A stretch of DNA of 46,675 nucleotides from NCBI RefSeq assembly GCF_001949145.1, contig NW_019091371.1, positions 750,753 through 797,427 on the forward strand, given 5' to 3'. Numbering within the stretch: the stretch's first letter is position 1; each line of letters begins with the position of its first letter. This DNA comes from Acanthaster planci. Lineage: Eukaryota; Echinodermata; Asteroidea; Valvatida; Acanthasteridae. Below are positions 21,401 through 29,316 of the stretch, in pieces. The position numbers and the translations under genes are program-made. The notes below the pieces were generated by a model. That model was not told the DNA's origin, did not search any database, and was given only the letters and a program-made list of their open reading frames with translations.

Positions 21401-24079
21401 TTGATCGAGAAAGCATTGATGTTGCTAAAGGATTTCTGCAAGTTGATTCACAGAACTTGGTCTCTTGTCTATGACATGCATTCTCAGTGTTCAGGAGTTT
21501 AATTTGCGGTGGTTTTGCTCATACTTAAAGCGAGCGTGTTTCCACAAAATATCCTGCCACGGCACAAGGTTTATTGCCTGCCCATTAGATGCATCGTGGA
21601 ATTTACCTCGCGATACATGGACATCGTTGGCCAGTTTGCCATCGCGATTACATGACTAGCATTGTGTGAATTGTCCATAATTTTGTGAATTGTCTACTGT
21701 AGAAATTTTTACAAGGATTAAGACTTTTTTTTTTTCACTTTTTGAGACGATTTTTGAAGCTCTTGTCGCTATTTCTGCCATTCAATCAGCACAGAAAAAT
21801 TGACCCCAAAAAAGTCCAACCTACTGACCCTATTTTGAGAGGCATGTAATCGAAAGCAGAGCTATTATTTTTAGCCTAACATGACTTTACCTAAAACTGC
21901 TCCCGGGTTTAGTAAAAAGGTCCCCAAAACCCCTGACATTTGAAAGAACAGGAGCTGTTTTTAGCTTCTGGGTAAAAAAGCGTAATGTCGACCCGTGAGC
22001 ATGTGTATTTTTTTTTCACAAGCTGCATTAACATCTTGAAAAAAGCTGCATTTGATGTCTTAGCTTTGCTCACCATTATCCTGTACATTGTCATGCTTAA
22101 CAACTTGCTGCCGGGTGTTTTTAAAAATGCAGTGCACACATACGAGAGATTTTCAAGATTTTCGGTTTCCAAAATTCTACAAAAATTCATCATTTCATTT
22201 AATGGATGTTTACACCAACACGAATGACTGTTTGGTGGCTACTCTAAGCTGACAGGGACCTCCATTGACTCCTGCGTATTACAGCCATGCTTGCTTCCCT
22301 GTAAAGAGAGCCCGGAATTGTGAGATGTTGCATAATTTCCTTTGTCCCCGGTGAATGCGAATGGCATCTTTTCAAACGTGGCTGGATTAGCATGCAGCGG
22401 TGCTGTGTCATTCATCAATGGGGCCCTGGAGCACTTTTGTCCGCGGTGCTAATCCGCGGGCGCGCTATGCCCAAAACAGAGGTATACTATCTAAAAACAG
22501 TGACGGATTACCTTTGAAAAATGCAAGCCAAAAAATGATGGCAATTCCAAGCAGCAGGTCTTTTGTTCTGAGTACGGTCTTTTGACGCATGGACCAGCTC
22601 TTTTGTCCCATATTGGGCACCCTGGCTCTGCGTATAAACCCATGGTGCTTGAAATGGGGTTTCCCCAGCAGCAAGTGGTTCACACAGAGTGGACCATTTT
22701 GCACTTGTGATCATTTGTGATTTTTTCCCCATGTATTGATGAAGGGGTGTGTCTATGTCAAGTGTGCTACACCGGAAAATGCAGGCCGTGCTTACAGAGC
22801 ATTGCAAGGAAGTTGGTTTGATGGTATGTACAACAAAATTTGATGAGTTTTAACTTCACGTTTTTTTCACCCTGAATTGTTTTTTTCCATTGTTGTACAA
22901 AATACAATGTACATCAAAAGAGTGTTATTTGCCATTTACCCTGTGTCAGCCCAAAGTCAAAAGTACTTGTGTTTATTTTCAAAGCTCTTAGAATTTACAG
23001 TTGATCAGAATAGTAGTAACTTGAATCCTCACTTGACTGAATGAAATGCTTCATTCTCTCATTCAATAGAATATAACAACACCTGAATAAATGTTGTCAT
23101 TAGGATTTGTGAATTTATGCCTTATATGACATGATTTTGAAAGCAGTGCAACAAGTCATTTGATAGTTCTTGTTAATAATGAAACACTAAATGCCTGTAC
23201 ATGTCACTCTGTTGCTGGTGCTGTAATGCAGCTCTTTGTGCAAAATAGCTGTCGAGTCATGAGTATGCAAAGAATCTTTCCTTCATTTAACAGATGGAGA
23301 GTTGTCGGAACTTGTAACTGTTGCTGATGCTTCTGATAGTAAAAAACAAACATGCAGTCAAAAAAGTGATCAGAGCAATTCAAAAGACACTCGGGAAAGT
23401 CTGCTGATCCATAAGCAATGTTTGTAAAAATGTTACCAGTGGCCCACAGTTGGAGGCACATTTTCTACCACATTCAGGGTCATGTTACTGCTCTTTGGAA
23501 GTCCTGGGTTGACACAAAATGAAGAATTCTTACACAATGTCAATTAAGTGGTTCAATGTTACATTTATCAATAAAGTGGACACTTTTGTTAACAACAAAA
23601 TGCATTATTAGTCAAATTATTACATTTGACTAATAATGCACCATGAAGATCAAAACCAATGTTCAAAGTACAGTGAGTTGAAGTGGTAGTCATTCATGTA
23701 GACTTACCCTATGTGTAGGTGGATATGATGTGGCTGTAGAGAATGGTAGCACCTTACTCATTTTATACCCCTCATACACGAACTTTGATTCCCGCAAGAT
23801 GGGAAATTGTGAAATTTTCCTAATTATGCAAATAATAAGTGCTTTTAGCTTACATGCTAAAGCTACATGTTTCCTTTTAATATAAACGACCAATCCTTTT
23901 TTTTCTTTCTTTCTTTTTTTCCCCCAGGCAAACTGGTAACTGTGAAGTACCTTAGATTAGATCGTTATCATCAGAGGTTTCCATATGCCATTGGCTGCAA
24001 CACACCAATCAGGCCTTCCAACAACCTCAAGAAATCCCTGTCTCATCAAAGCCAGTCCCCTGGACTTGAAGCTTCATAG
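407..24079 (+). CDS. LEMD3: MAN1/LEMD3 inner nuclear membrane protein, 3' half (10 exons, 5' partial)
   Basis: This is a spliced gene. Joining 407-498, 856-1040, 1856-1957, 3872-3974, 12147-12309, 12833-12872, 15895-15982, 19204-19309, 22745-22823 and 23928-24079 gives 1110 nt, an open frame of 369 codons ending in TAG. All internal junctions are GT-AG and every phase fits. The product matches the C-terminal half of MAN1: lumenal segment, a transmembrane helix, the MAN1-Src1 C-terminal winged-helix domain ([27 protein letters not shown]), the conserved link [12 protein letters not shown], and the RRM/UHM domain ([35 protein letters not shown]). In known animals MAN1 sits in the inner nuclear membrane, tethers chromatin and restrains TGF-beta/BMP signalling by binding receptor SMADs through the terminal RRM/UHM domain. 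The related LEMD2 lacks that domain, which argues for LEMD3. The first exon here enters in phase 0, so the LEM domain and first membrane helix are upstream. Function is inferred from the family. Confidence 0.96.
499..855 (+). other. LEMD3 intron a-b
   Basis: The intron is 357 bases, GTAAGT to TTGCAG, the smallest seen here. It holds a poly(A) run near 597-607 and nothing else that I recognise. Confidence 0.85.
856..1040 (+). CDS. LEMD3: LEMD3 exon b (lumenal segment and start of second membrane helix)
   Basis: The acceptor is TTGCAG and the donor is CTG|GTGAGC. The exon encodes LFDKNGEG near its start, then [14 protein letters not shown], the lumenal signature that precedes the second transmembrane helix in MAN1. 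It ends in the hydrophobic run [14 protein letters not shown], which opens that helix. It leaves after one base of a Val codon that exon c completes. The middle ([20 protein letters not shown]) is variable in the family. Confidence 0.93.
1041..1855 (+). other. LEMD3 intron b-c
   Basis: The intron is 815 bases, GTGAGC to CACACAG. I see nothing beyond short chance open frames. Confidence 0.85.
1856..1957 (+). CDS. LEMD3: LEMD3 exon c (rest of membrane helix and basic linker)
   Basis: The acceptor is GCACACAG and the donor is ACAG|GTTAGC. The exon begins with [18 protein letters not shown], the end of the second transmembrane helix followed by a positively charged stop-transfer stretch, as expected where the chain re-enters the nucleoplasm. 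It then runs into [16 protein letters not shown], the first helix of the MAN1-Src1 C-terminal domain. It leaves after one base of a codon. Confidence 0.94.
1958..3871 (+). other. LEMD3 intron c-d
   Basis: The intron is 1.9 kb, GTTAGC to GTGGCAG. It contains TACATGTA-type words near 3725-3745, close to its 3' end. No gene or clear mobile element was recognised. Confidence 0.85.
3872..3974 (+). CDS. LEMD3: LEMD3 exon d (winged-helix domain, N-terminal part)
   Basis: The acceptor is TGTGGCAG and the donor is CACAG|GTACAT. The exon encodes [20 protein letters not shown] followed by [15 protein letters not shown]. The IPH-RD-L motif is a hallmark of the MAN1 winged helix that binds DNA. It leaves after two bases of an Arg codon. 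The frame stays open on both sides of this exon (3709-4137), so an open-frame search alone overestimates its size; the splice sites and phases fix the true limits. Confidence 0.94.
6907..7078 (+). other. Strand-skewed G/T-rich tract
   Basis: Over about 170 bases the plus strand is almost free of C (about four) and rich in GGG runs and TTG words. At 6947-6970 there are four GGG runs with loops of 8, 2 and 2 bases, close to a G-quadruplex pattern. The plus strand is the coding (non-template) strand of LEMD3, so the G-rich strand would be the displaced strand and the RNA. Confidence 0.7.
9184..9390 (+). mobile_element. MITE-like element, copy 1
   Basis: The element starts with AAGGCACCTTTCCA and runs through the words TCATGGACACAAAAAT, AACACACGTGTG, GATTTTGACGG and TTTGGCGCAAG to TATGGAAAA. 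The same words occur in the same order on the opposite strand at 14093-14299, so this is a dispersed repeat with AAGGTGCC/GGCACCTT ends. No open frame is conserved. The superfamily is not known to me. Confidence 0.65.
11920..12103. repeat. Imperfect long hairpin with CACAAGACC subrepeats
   Basis: The left arm starts GTGTAGTCGAGAC and the right arm ends GTCTCGACTATAACAC, and between them TTCACAAGACC is mirrored by GGTCTTGTGAA. The right arm repeats a ~12 bp CACAAGACCA-type unit. It ends 43 bases before exon e, in the intron. It is a probable foldback or MITE remnant of unknown family. Confidence 0.55.
12147..12309 (+). CDS. LEMD3: LEMD3 exon e (winged-helix domain, core)
   Basis: The acceptor is TTTTAAACAG and the donor is GAATTG|GTGAGT. 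The exon encodes [20 protein letters not shown], then [19 protein letters not shown]. The pattern WDRAV, ESRVR-ET and VWRW is the most diagnostic stretch of MAN1 after the membrane. It ends at a codon boundary after FTPMTEL. It follows the largest intron of the window (8.2 kb). Confidence 0.95.
12310..12832 (+). other. LEMD3 intron e-f
   Basis: The intron is 523 bases, GTGAGT to TACACAG. No feature was recognised inside. Confidence 0.85.
12833..12872 (+). CDS. LEMD3: LEMD3 exon f (40-nt micro-exon)
   Basis: The acceptor is GATACACAG and the donor is ACGG|GTAAGC. Only 13 codons plus one base are present, encoding [13 protein letters not shown]. The VWQG word is conserved in MAN1 just after the winged helix. 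The exon is far too short for an open-frame search. It is supported by phase agreement with both neighbours and by the family motif. Confidence 0.88.
12873..15894 (+). other. LEMD3 intron f-g
   Basis: The intron is 3.0 kb. It contains the inverted copy of the 9.2 kb MITE (14093-14299) and TACATGTACATGTA words near 14620 and 15290. The stretch 14340-14480 holds two diverged copies of a ~70 bp unit beginning AGGGGACAC / AGGGGGACAC. The rest is unremarkable. Confidence 0.85.
14093..14299 (-). mobile_element. MITE-like element, copy 2 (inverted)
   Basis: This is the reverse-complement relative of the element at 9184-9390, matching at roughly three in four positions by eye. Its ends, AAGGTGCCTTTCCATA on the left and TATGGAAAGGTGCCTT on the right, form near-perfect terminal inverted repeats. 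It lies in the intron before exon g. Confidence 0.7.
15895..15982 (+). CDS. LEMD3: LEMD3 exon g (linker to RRM/UHM domain)
   Basis: The acceptor is TTTGTCACAG and the donor is ACACT|GTGAGT. The exon encodes [18 protein letters not shown] and then [11 protein letters not shown]. The block [10 protein letters not shown] is nearly invariant in MAN1 and resembles the entry to UHM domains in splicing factors. It leaves after two bases of a Leu codon. Confidence 0.94.
15983..19203 (+). other. LEMD3 intron g-h
   Basis: The intron is 3.2 kb. It is AT-rich with no recognised transposon. One minus-strand open stretch (18518-18781) reads like protein and is listed separately. Confidence 0.85.
18518..18781 (-). 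other. Unidentified minus-strand open reading stretch in an intron
   Basis: A stop-bounded minus-strand frame reads plausibly as protein, with [20 protein letters not shown], then [20 protein letters not shown] and a charged tail [12 protein letters not shown]. It has no clear start ATG or splice acceptor. I do not recognise the family. It could be a fragment of a transposon gene, a processed insertion or chance. Confidence 0.25.
19204..19309 (+). CDS. LEMD3: LEMD3 exon h (RRM/UHM, first half)
   Basis: The acceptor is TTTTTCTGCAG and the donor is AGAGAG|GTATGC. The exon encodes [20 protein letters not shown], then [15 protein letters not shown]. This is the first helix ([10 protein letters not shown]) and the second strand (GIVHVAV) of the MAN1 RRM/UHM fold, the part that contacts SMAD MH2 domains in vertebrates. 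It ends at a codon boundary. Confidence 0.95.
19470..20338. mobile_element. Pogo/Tigger-like non-autonomous DNA transposon
   Basis: The terminal inverted repeats are CAGTAAAATCTTGATGAG on the left and CAGTAAAATCTCGATAAG on the right strand, flanked by TA on both sides (19468-19469 and 20339-20340). Subterminal words such as CTTATCTCGAAG and GTTCGAGTTATCCGA are typical of pogo elements. At 869 bp it is too short for the transposase gene, and no DDE transposase peptide is visible. It lies inside the intron before LEMD3 exon i. Confidence 0.75.
20965..21997. mobile_element. hAT-like DNA transposon remnant
   Basis: The left end reads CAGGGGTCGACATTAAGCC and the right end, on the other strand, CACGGGTCGACATTACGC. 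These inverted ends of about 15 bp enclose 1033 bp. The CAGGGGTCGACATTA terminus recurs on hAT elements in many animals. I see no clean 8 bp target duplication and no transposase, so it is an old non-autonomous or decayed copy. Confidence 0.6.
22745..22823 (+). CDS. LEMD3: LEMD3 exon i (RRM/UHM, RNP1-like strand)
   Basis: The acceptor is TTGATGAAG and the donor is GATG|GTATGT. The exon encodes [20 protein letters not shown], then QGSWFDG. GCVYVKC occupies the RNP1 position and GSWFDG is the loop that carries the R-x-F motif in UHM proteins, where MAN1 has S-W-F. The acceptor has only a modest pyrimidine tract, but phase 0 entry and the motif fix it. Confidence 0.92.
22824..23927 (+). other. 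LEMD3 intron i-j
   Basis: The intron is 1.1 kb, GTATGT to CCCCCAG. It contains a perfect 17-bp-arm hairpin at 23601-23640 and a very long pyrimidine tract before the acceptor. Confidence 0.85.
23601..23640. repeat. Perfect 17-bp-arm hairpin
   Basis: The arms TGCATTATTAGTCAAAT (23601-23617) and ATTTGACTAATAATGCA (23624-23640) are perfectly complementary, with the 6-base loop TATTAC. It lies within the last LEMD3 intron, about 290 bases before the final acceptor. Confidence 0.9.
23928..24079 (+). CDS. LEMD3: LEMD3 terminal coding exon j (end of RRM/UHM and tail)
   Basis: The acceptor follows a long pyrimidine tract (23897-23927, ending CCCCCAG). The exon encodes [18 protein letters not shown], then a tail with [17 protein letters not shown] and PGLEAS, ending at TAG 24077-24079. 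The [12 protein letters not shown] block and the NTP-PSN words match the MAN1 C-terminus. The tail length is similar to other family members, so the end is intact. Confidence 0.96.
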
Positions 24080-24549
24080 AGTCAGATATCACCCAGATCA
24101 AAGATCAGTCCACTTTATCCTCTGGACAAGTTATTGTTCACCCTGTCAGTTTTAAATTGAGATCCTTTTCTGTGTCAAGTTCTTCAGGTCAGAGGACCTA
24201 CATTTTCTCTGCACTTTAAATCGTTGAGGTTTCATTCAACCAATGGGATTTCATCTGCTTATTGGTTTTGTGATTCAGGCCGTTTTCTCTTTGGACTCTG
24301 TGCTGTGCATTCCTAGTTTTAATAAATTCTTTATCACCTGCTGCTGCTAGGTAGGGTTGCTTCTCTGACCTGTCTGGCTTATTTTCAGATTCCTCCTGTC
24401 TTGAGTCCTGTGTGACTACAGCATATTCTAACCTAGCAAGCTGGTTGCTGTGTGTATGACTTGATTCATTAAGGAGAAAGCCTGATGACAAATCTGCTTA
24501 TCTGTTAAGTTTAAAAGGAAAAATATGCAGTCTATACCTCTTGGCAGTG
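24080..24549 (+). other. Probable 3' UTR of LEMD3
   Basis: This is non-coding sequence directly after the stop codon. A consensus AATAAA lies at 24321-24326, about 245 bases after the stop, and is the first candidate polyadenylation signal. Other AATAAA words farther on (for example near 27669) could serve a longer 3' UTR. The transcript end cannot be decided from sequence alone. Confidence 0.55.
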
Positions 24550-24558
24550 CAGGCATCT

Positions 24559-25570
24559 ATGGGGCGCCATCAGACCCAAAATTAATATTTTACAAAACGA
24601 ATGTTCCAAACCAAAAATACAGCCAAAAAATTTGAAAACCAACAAAAGAAAAACTGCATAAGCAAGGAAATCGAGAAAGTGAAAAAGCTAGATTAAAAAT
24701 GAATAACAGAAAAATGAAGCAGAGCTCTAAATCCTGCTTTCCAAACAACATTTGCAAAATAAATGATGAAAACCTCAAACAATCAGAAAAAAGGAAAAGA
24801 CCAAAGGACAAAAATAAAGTATAAAAGGACAGAAATGAATGATCAAAAAACAAAACCAAAAGGATCTAAAGGCAAAACTAAACAATGGATAGAGCCAAAC
24901 GATCAAAGGACAAAAAGAAACGAACTAAGTAAAAGCAAACGTTGAGGGCGGCAATTGCTGACGCTATGACAGCGTGTGTAAATCCAATCTTGAATCCAAT
25001 GTGTCAAAGAAGTCACAGCTCGTTTAGTTATTGATAAAAAGACGATTTTTTCATGATAACCAAGGAGATGGCGAACCTTTCACTCAATGCTCATGACAGA
25101 GTGCTAGTGATGGATGCATTACCACCAACAGACGTCAGCGCAGTCATAGCGTCAGCAATTGCCGCCCTCAACGTTTGCTTTTCCTTAGTTTGTTTCTTTT
25201 TGTCTGTTGATCGTTTGGCTCCGTCTTTTGATCGTTTTAGTTTTATCTGTAGATCTTTTTGTTTTTTTTTTGATCGTTTGGTTTTGTGTTTTTATTGTTT
25301 ATTTCTGTCCTTTTATCATTTAAGTTTGGTGACCTTTTCCTTTTTCTGATCATTGGAGGTTTTCATCATTTATTTTGTAAATGCTGTTCGCAAAGCAGGA
25401 TTGAGAATTCTGCTTCATTTTTCTGTCAGTTCCTTAATTTATCTTTTTACTTTCTCGATGTCCTTTGTTTATGCAGTTTTTCTTTTCTTTGTTTTTAAAT
25501 TTTTAGCCGTGATTTTGGTTTAGAACATTCATTTTGTAAGATATGAATTTTGGCCCTGATGGCGCCCCAC
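24559..25570. mobile_element. Foldback DNA element with ~420 bp inverted arms
   Basis: Left arm 24559-24974 and right arm 25139-25570 are reverse complements at about four in five positions by eye, with tips ATGGGGCGCCATCAG / GTGGGGCGCCATCAG. The element is flanked by the direct repeat AGGCATCT (24551-24558 and 25571-25578), which extends to 9 bp, CAGGCATCT, if the tip is one base shorter. The arms carry degenerate GATCAAAGGACAAAA subrepeats. The innermost 40 bases (24931-24970 and 25143-25182) are identical. The unique centre is ~165 bp. It resembles foldback elements such as sea urchin TU or long-TIR Mutator-like elements; I cannot assign the family. Confidence 0.85.
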
Positions 25571-26850
25571 AGGCATCTGAGTTGTACTCAGGTAAACAAG
25601 CTTGCCGTCAGGGTACAAAAGACATTTGGATTTTGACTTGAATGTTGGCTGTTTGAGTTAATTATGAATAACTGTTGTACGACAGTTCTTGTAAAAAGTA
25701 TTTGTCATGATCAGTGAGAGTTTGAAATAAAAAGAAGCTCCACATGGCATCTTTGAAAGGAAGAGCTTCTGTCTCCGTGCTTACGGTAAAACCAAATACA
25801 AAAAGTGAGGTTTTGTAATAACATGTTTCCTCAGCCGAGGGAGTATTTAACCCAAAAAACATGACCTAGATGTTATGGTTTGGAATAAACCATGGCGACA
25901 TTTGCCAAATGTGAGATTGGGTGATACGCAAAGCATTTTATTGCCAAACCAAATGTGCATTTTATACACAACCCTAAGGAAGAAAAGTACATGCAAAGCG
26001 TTCTCTAGCTTTCACTTTATGAAGTACTCAAATTGGCCACCTTATCCACAGTTTTGCATAGAAGATTTGGAAAAAAGTTACAAGCTGTGAATTTCAGACA
26101 GAGAAAATCCCGTTCCTTGAAGAGCTTGTAGTGACTGTTTCCCGTTTAAAGACATTTCAGAGCAATTTTGGCTTTCCATAAGCCTTTTGAAAATTTGTAT
26201 GTACTTTGAAAATATTTTGTTTGTTGCGGTTGCACCTGTTACTTGATGAACAGGGACATATATTTTGAAGAAAAATGTTACTGTTGCTTGACTGGTTCAC
26301 TTCCCTTGTAGGTGCTGGCTAGAAAGCCATGGTATGTTTGTCATCCAGTCTGATGCATCGAGAATGTCCAAAAGGTTTTTTTCTTTTTAAAAGCTGTAAA
26401 TGAATATTGTGAAGTCAAAGACAGGCGTGAGTGTCTGGGGAAAATTAGGAATGCCAGTAGTGGAAATTTCAGGTCAGTATTCTTTTCTCGAACTTGACAA
26501 TTGAGATTTCTGATGACAGATCATTCAATTCTGTTTTTTTTCTTATGACTGATGGTACGACTGAACAGCTTGTAATTCTGTAAATGTTTGTACATAACTT
26601 TTGTAACTTGAAAAACTAATTCTTTGAAGAGACTAGTACCTTGTGTTAAGTCATTTTCTAAGTCAAGTATACAGGAATGATAGTTGATATTGTGAGAATC
26701 AGGTCCGGAGACCCAGGTTATATTGATTGGTTAGGTGTGTATGTATGTGTGGGCAGACCTTCACCACATGTCTTTGTTCCCACATTTTTGATCCCCACAA
26801 AATGAGTGAAGTAAAGATGTGTTTTTTGCCCACTGCTAGGGAACACACTC

Positions 26851-26934
26851 AAGTGTGTATTTGCCTGCAACTGGGGACCCCCTATTGTTCCTCTTTTGTT
26901 TGTACTTTAACTTTTTTAGAAGACCACCCATATG
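26851..26934 (+). repeat. 84-bp duplicated segment, copy A
   Basis: This is an 84 bp segment (AAGTGTGTATTTGCC to CACCCATATG) present again at 33000-33083 in the same orientation with a single T/C difference seen. It includes the word CTGGGGACCCCC. The sequences outside diverge abruptly at both ends. Confidence 0.9.
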
Positions 26935-27502
26935 AGTGGTCAGACAGAGTCTGACACACACACGTGGAAGAGTCACTGGTATGTTGGGGTGGTGTGCTAT
27001 GGGGGGCTCCCCCCCGCCCTAACACCACCACCACTGCCGCTGCCACCAAGGATCAGCACAAAATATGGAGAAAATTTAGAAAAGGGGATTTTTGTGAATA
27101 AAATCTATTTTATTTCTTTTCCTTCTGAAAGCATATAAAAAGACCTCGCCCCTTTGAAATGCCATAAACACCAGTTGATATCATTGAAGGTCATAACATG
27201 TGGAAGAAGATATAAATATTTCTATGCTTCCATAATTTAAAGCGGATTTTGCATTTCATAAAAATGTTAATGCAAAGTAAATTTGATGTCACAAAACAGT
27301 CTGATGGAATGCTCCCCAGCCTTGTACAATGCTCTGACTTGTTCTGACCTTGGAACATTACAGTTGGACAGCACACTTGGGTTGTGGTATTGGTTTAGAA
27401 CTGTTGACATACAATGCCAAAGTGTCTGGCATACTTTAAGAAGCATTTGTCAGGTCTGGCTGGTGCCCAGTGGCTAAAAAGTACAGTTTTATCTGGTATG
27501 CA

Positions 27503-27615
27503 AATAATGAATGTTTATGATTGCAGTGGTAAGAATTATGTCTTATGTGACAGATGGAATGTTCCATTCCTTGAGGCAAATCATTTCATGCGTCACCAAA
27601 CAAAATTGTTTTCAC
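27503..27615 (+). repeat. Dispersed repeat, copy 1
   Basis: It shares ordered words with 41042-41153: TGCAGTGGTAAGAAT, CAGATG-AATGTTC, a GGAATG/CATTCC palindrome, GTCACC-AA and AAATTGTT. It is an interspersed repeat of unknown family, diverged between the two copies. Confidence 0.6.
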
Positions 27616-29316
27616 TGTATGAATGCAAAATGTTATTTGTTATATACAATTCCTTGACAAATCCTGAATAAATCTCCACATGAAAAGTTTTCCTGTACCA
27701 CCTACAGGTTCAGAAATCTTGTGCCATTGTGAATTCAACTATTTTGTTTGCTACACATGTTGAGGAAGATGCATTCCGCTTTTGCACTGCAGCCACTCGG
27801 CTGTATGCTGGGACAAGTAATTATAATTCCATGACACATAGTCAGATGACAAGGATTTATTCTGGTATTTGTATAATGTAAAATGTAATTTGTCTGCCAG
27901 ATCCTACCAGGCAAAATAACGCCTTGCTCCATAAAAGTTCCTCTCAGTTTCCAATTTACTGAGTGATACAAAAAGTTCCACATTGCCATCGACAGTGTTT
28001 GCCTTTTTCCACTGAAAGTGGCCCTCACACAAATTTGTTGAGAGTTATTATTCATGAATTCTGCGGTATAGGTCAAGTCACCATGTAATGATTCAGTTGG
28101 CAAGCAATCAGCTTTCCTTAGTACAGGAATTATATTTTTCCCCTCTTTGGCATGGTTTGATTGCGCCCTCAGTGACAGAAGCACAGATTATTTTGGAGGA
28201 GTTTTCTGAAAAGGTTATTGTTGATTTCCTTCACTCCATAAGTGGGGTACATGTTGCACCTAGGATCGTGTCATAATATATGAGATGATGGTCTGCAAGA
28301 AGCATTAATCAGTTTAACATGCTCTAAAACCCAACTTTAACATTGGGAATTTCAAACAGCAGTAAACTAGATGTTTCAGGTGATATATTTAGTCCTGCTG
28401 CAGTGTTTATTATTGCTGTAAAAAGTTTACAGTGGACACAAAATTTCCTGAAATGTTATCAACAGATGTCAAAGAAAGCCAGTTTTCACTGGTAATAATT
28501 ATAATGATCGTGATCATGGCATCTTTGCCATCCATTTATTGCACTAATTTTCTGTCACTCTGAAAACATAAAAGATTGTGCTGTCTGCGTTATTTATGCA
28601 CATTTAGGATAAAAAGGTGTTAATTGGTCACATAATTTGTTAGTTTAGTGTGTCTGTTAATTTCAAAGATTGTGTTTCTTTAATGAGATAAATTTCATAT
28701 GTTGTATTCTTTCGCTTAATAGTTTGATGGATTTTCATGTTTCTTTGTTCGTCAGAGTAAAATTATTCTTTGTATGTATGAAATTTGCTTTAAAAATCAT
28801 GATTTACAGGATTTGCAGACTTGACTTGTAGAAGATGGAGTATCATGACACTCATACAGTAGAATTGAACATGAACATTAGAATTGAAGGTCTGTAATGC
28901 GCCGTATATGCCTGGAAGTATATGTGTCTTCATTGTGACCTGTTATGGAAAGCTCTTGGGGGTCTTTGAGCCTGTATATTGTGTTCTATTCTCTATGATT
29001 TTATCAAGTTATCCTTGCACTTGTGTTTTTTCTTGGTAAAAGCACCGGTCAGATTGTTTCAAAACATAAGTGGTACTGTTTAAAATACTAATAAAAGAAT
29101 ACTTTAGTATTTTATGTTTCCACTGAGAGGTTTGTATTGGCAGTGTGTCCTTGTTATAAAATTATAAAAGGAAGTTAACCAATTATCAGAGAACAATGGA
29201 AAACATGCTTAGCCAATAAAAGTGGTAGGCAGTGACACTGATTTGGTGCATAAATTATTCTATTCAAATTGTACAACTGTTCAGAAAGCTGGCGTGTTAC
29301 AACAGACATGTATGTA

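Larger units (their letters stand above)
19310..22744 (+). other. LEMD3 intron h-i
   Basis: The intron is 3.4 kb and largely built of two insertions, a pogo-like element (19470-20338) and a hAT-like element (20965-21997). Sequence from 22300 to 22720 is locally GC-richer with no recognised content. Confidence 0.85.
25579..29314. other. Gene-poor region downstream of LEMD3
   Basis: This is AT-rich, CpG-poor sequence. It contains the 84 bp duplicated segment (26851-26934), a copy of the 27.5/41.0 kb dispersed repeat, AATAAA near 27669, and a small hairpin (29081-29090 with 29105-29114). The 149-codon minus-strand frame at 27735-28184 resembles no protein that I know. Part of the region may belong to a long LEMD3 3' UTR. 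Confidence 0.5.

Noticed and set aside
24763-24945. Lysine/glutamine-rich open frame in the left foldback arm
   Set aside because: It results from A-rich subrepeats of the mobile element, not a protein gene.
27735-28184. 149-codon minus-strand frame
   Set aside because: No family recognised, and low-complexity-free but ordinary composition. It may lie in a long 3' UTR and lacks promoter or splice support.
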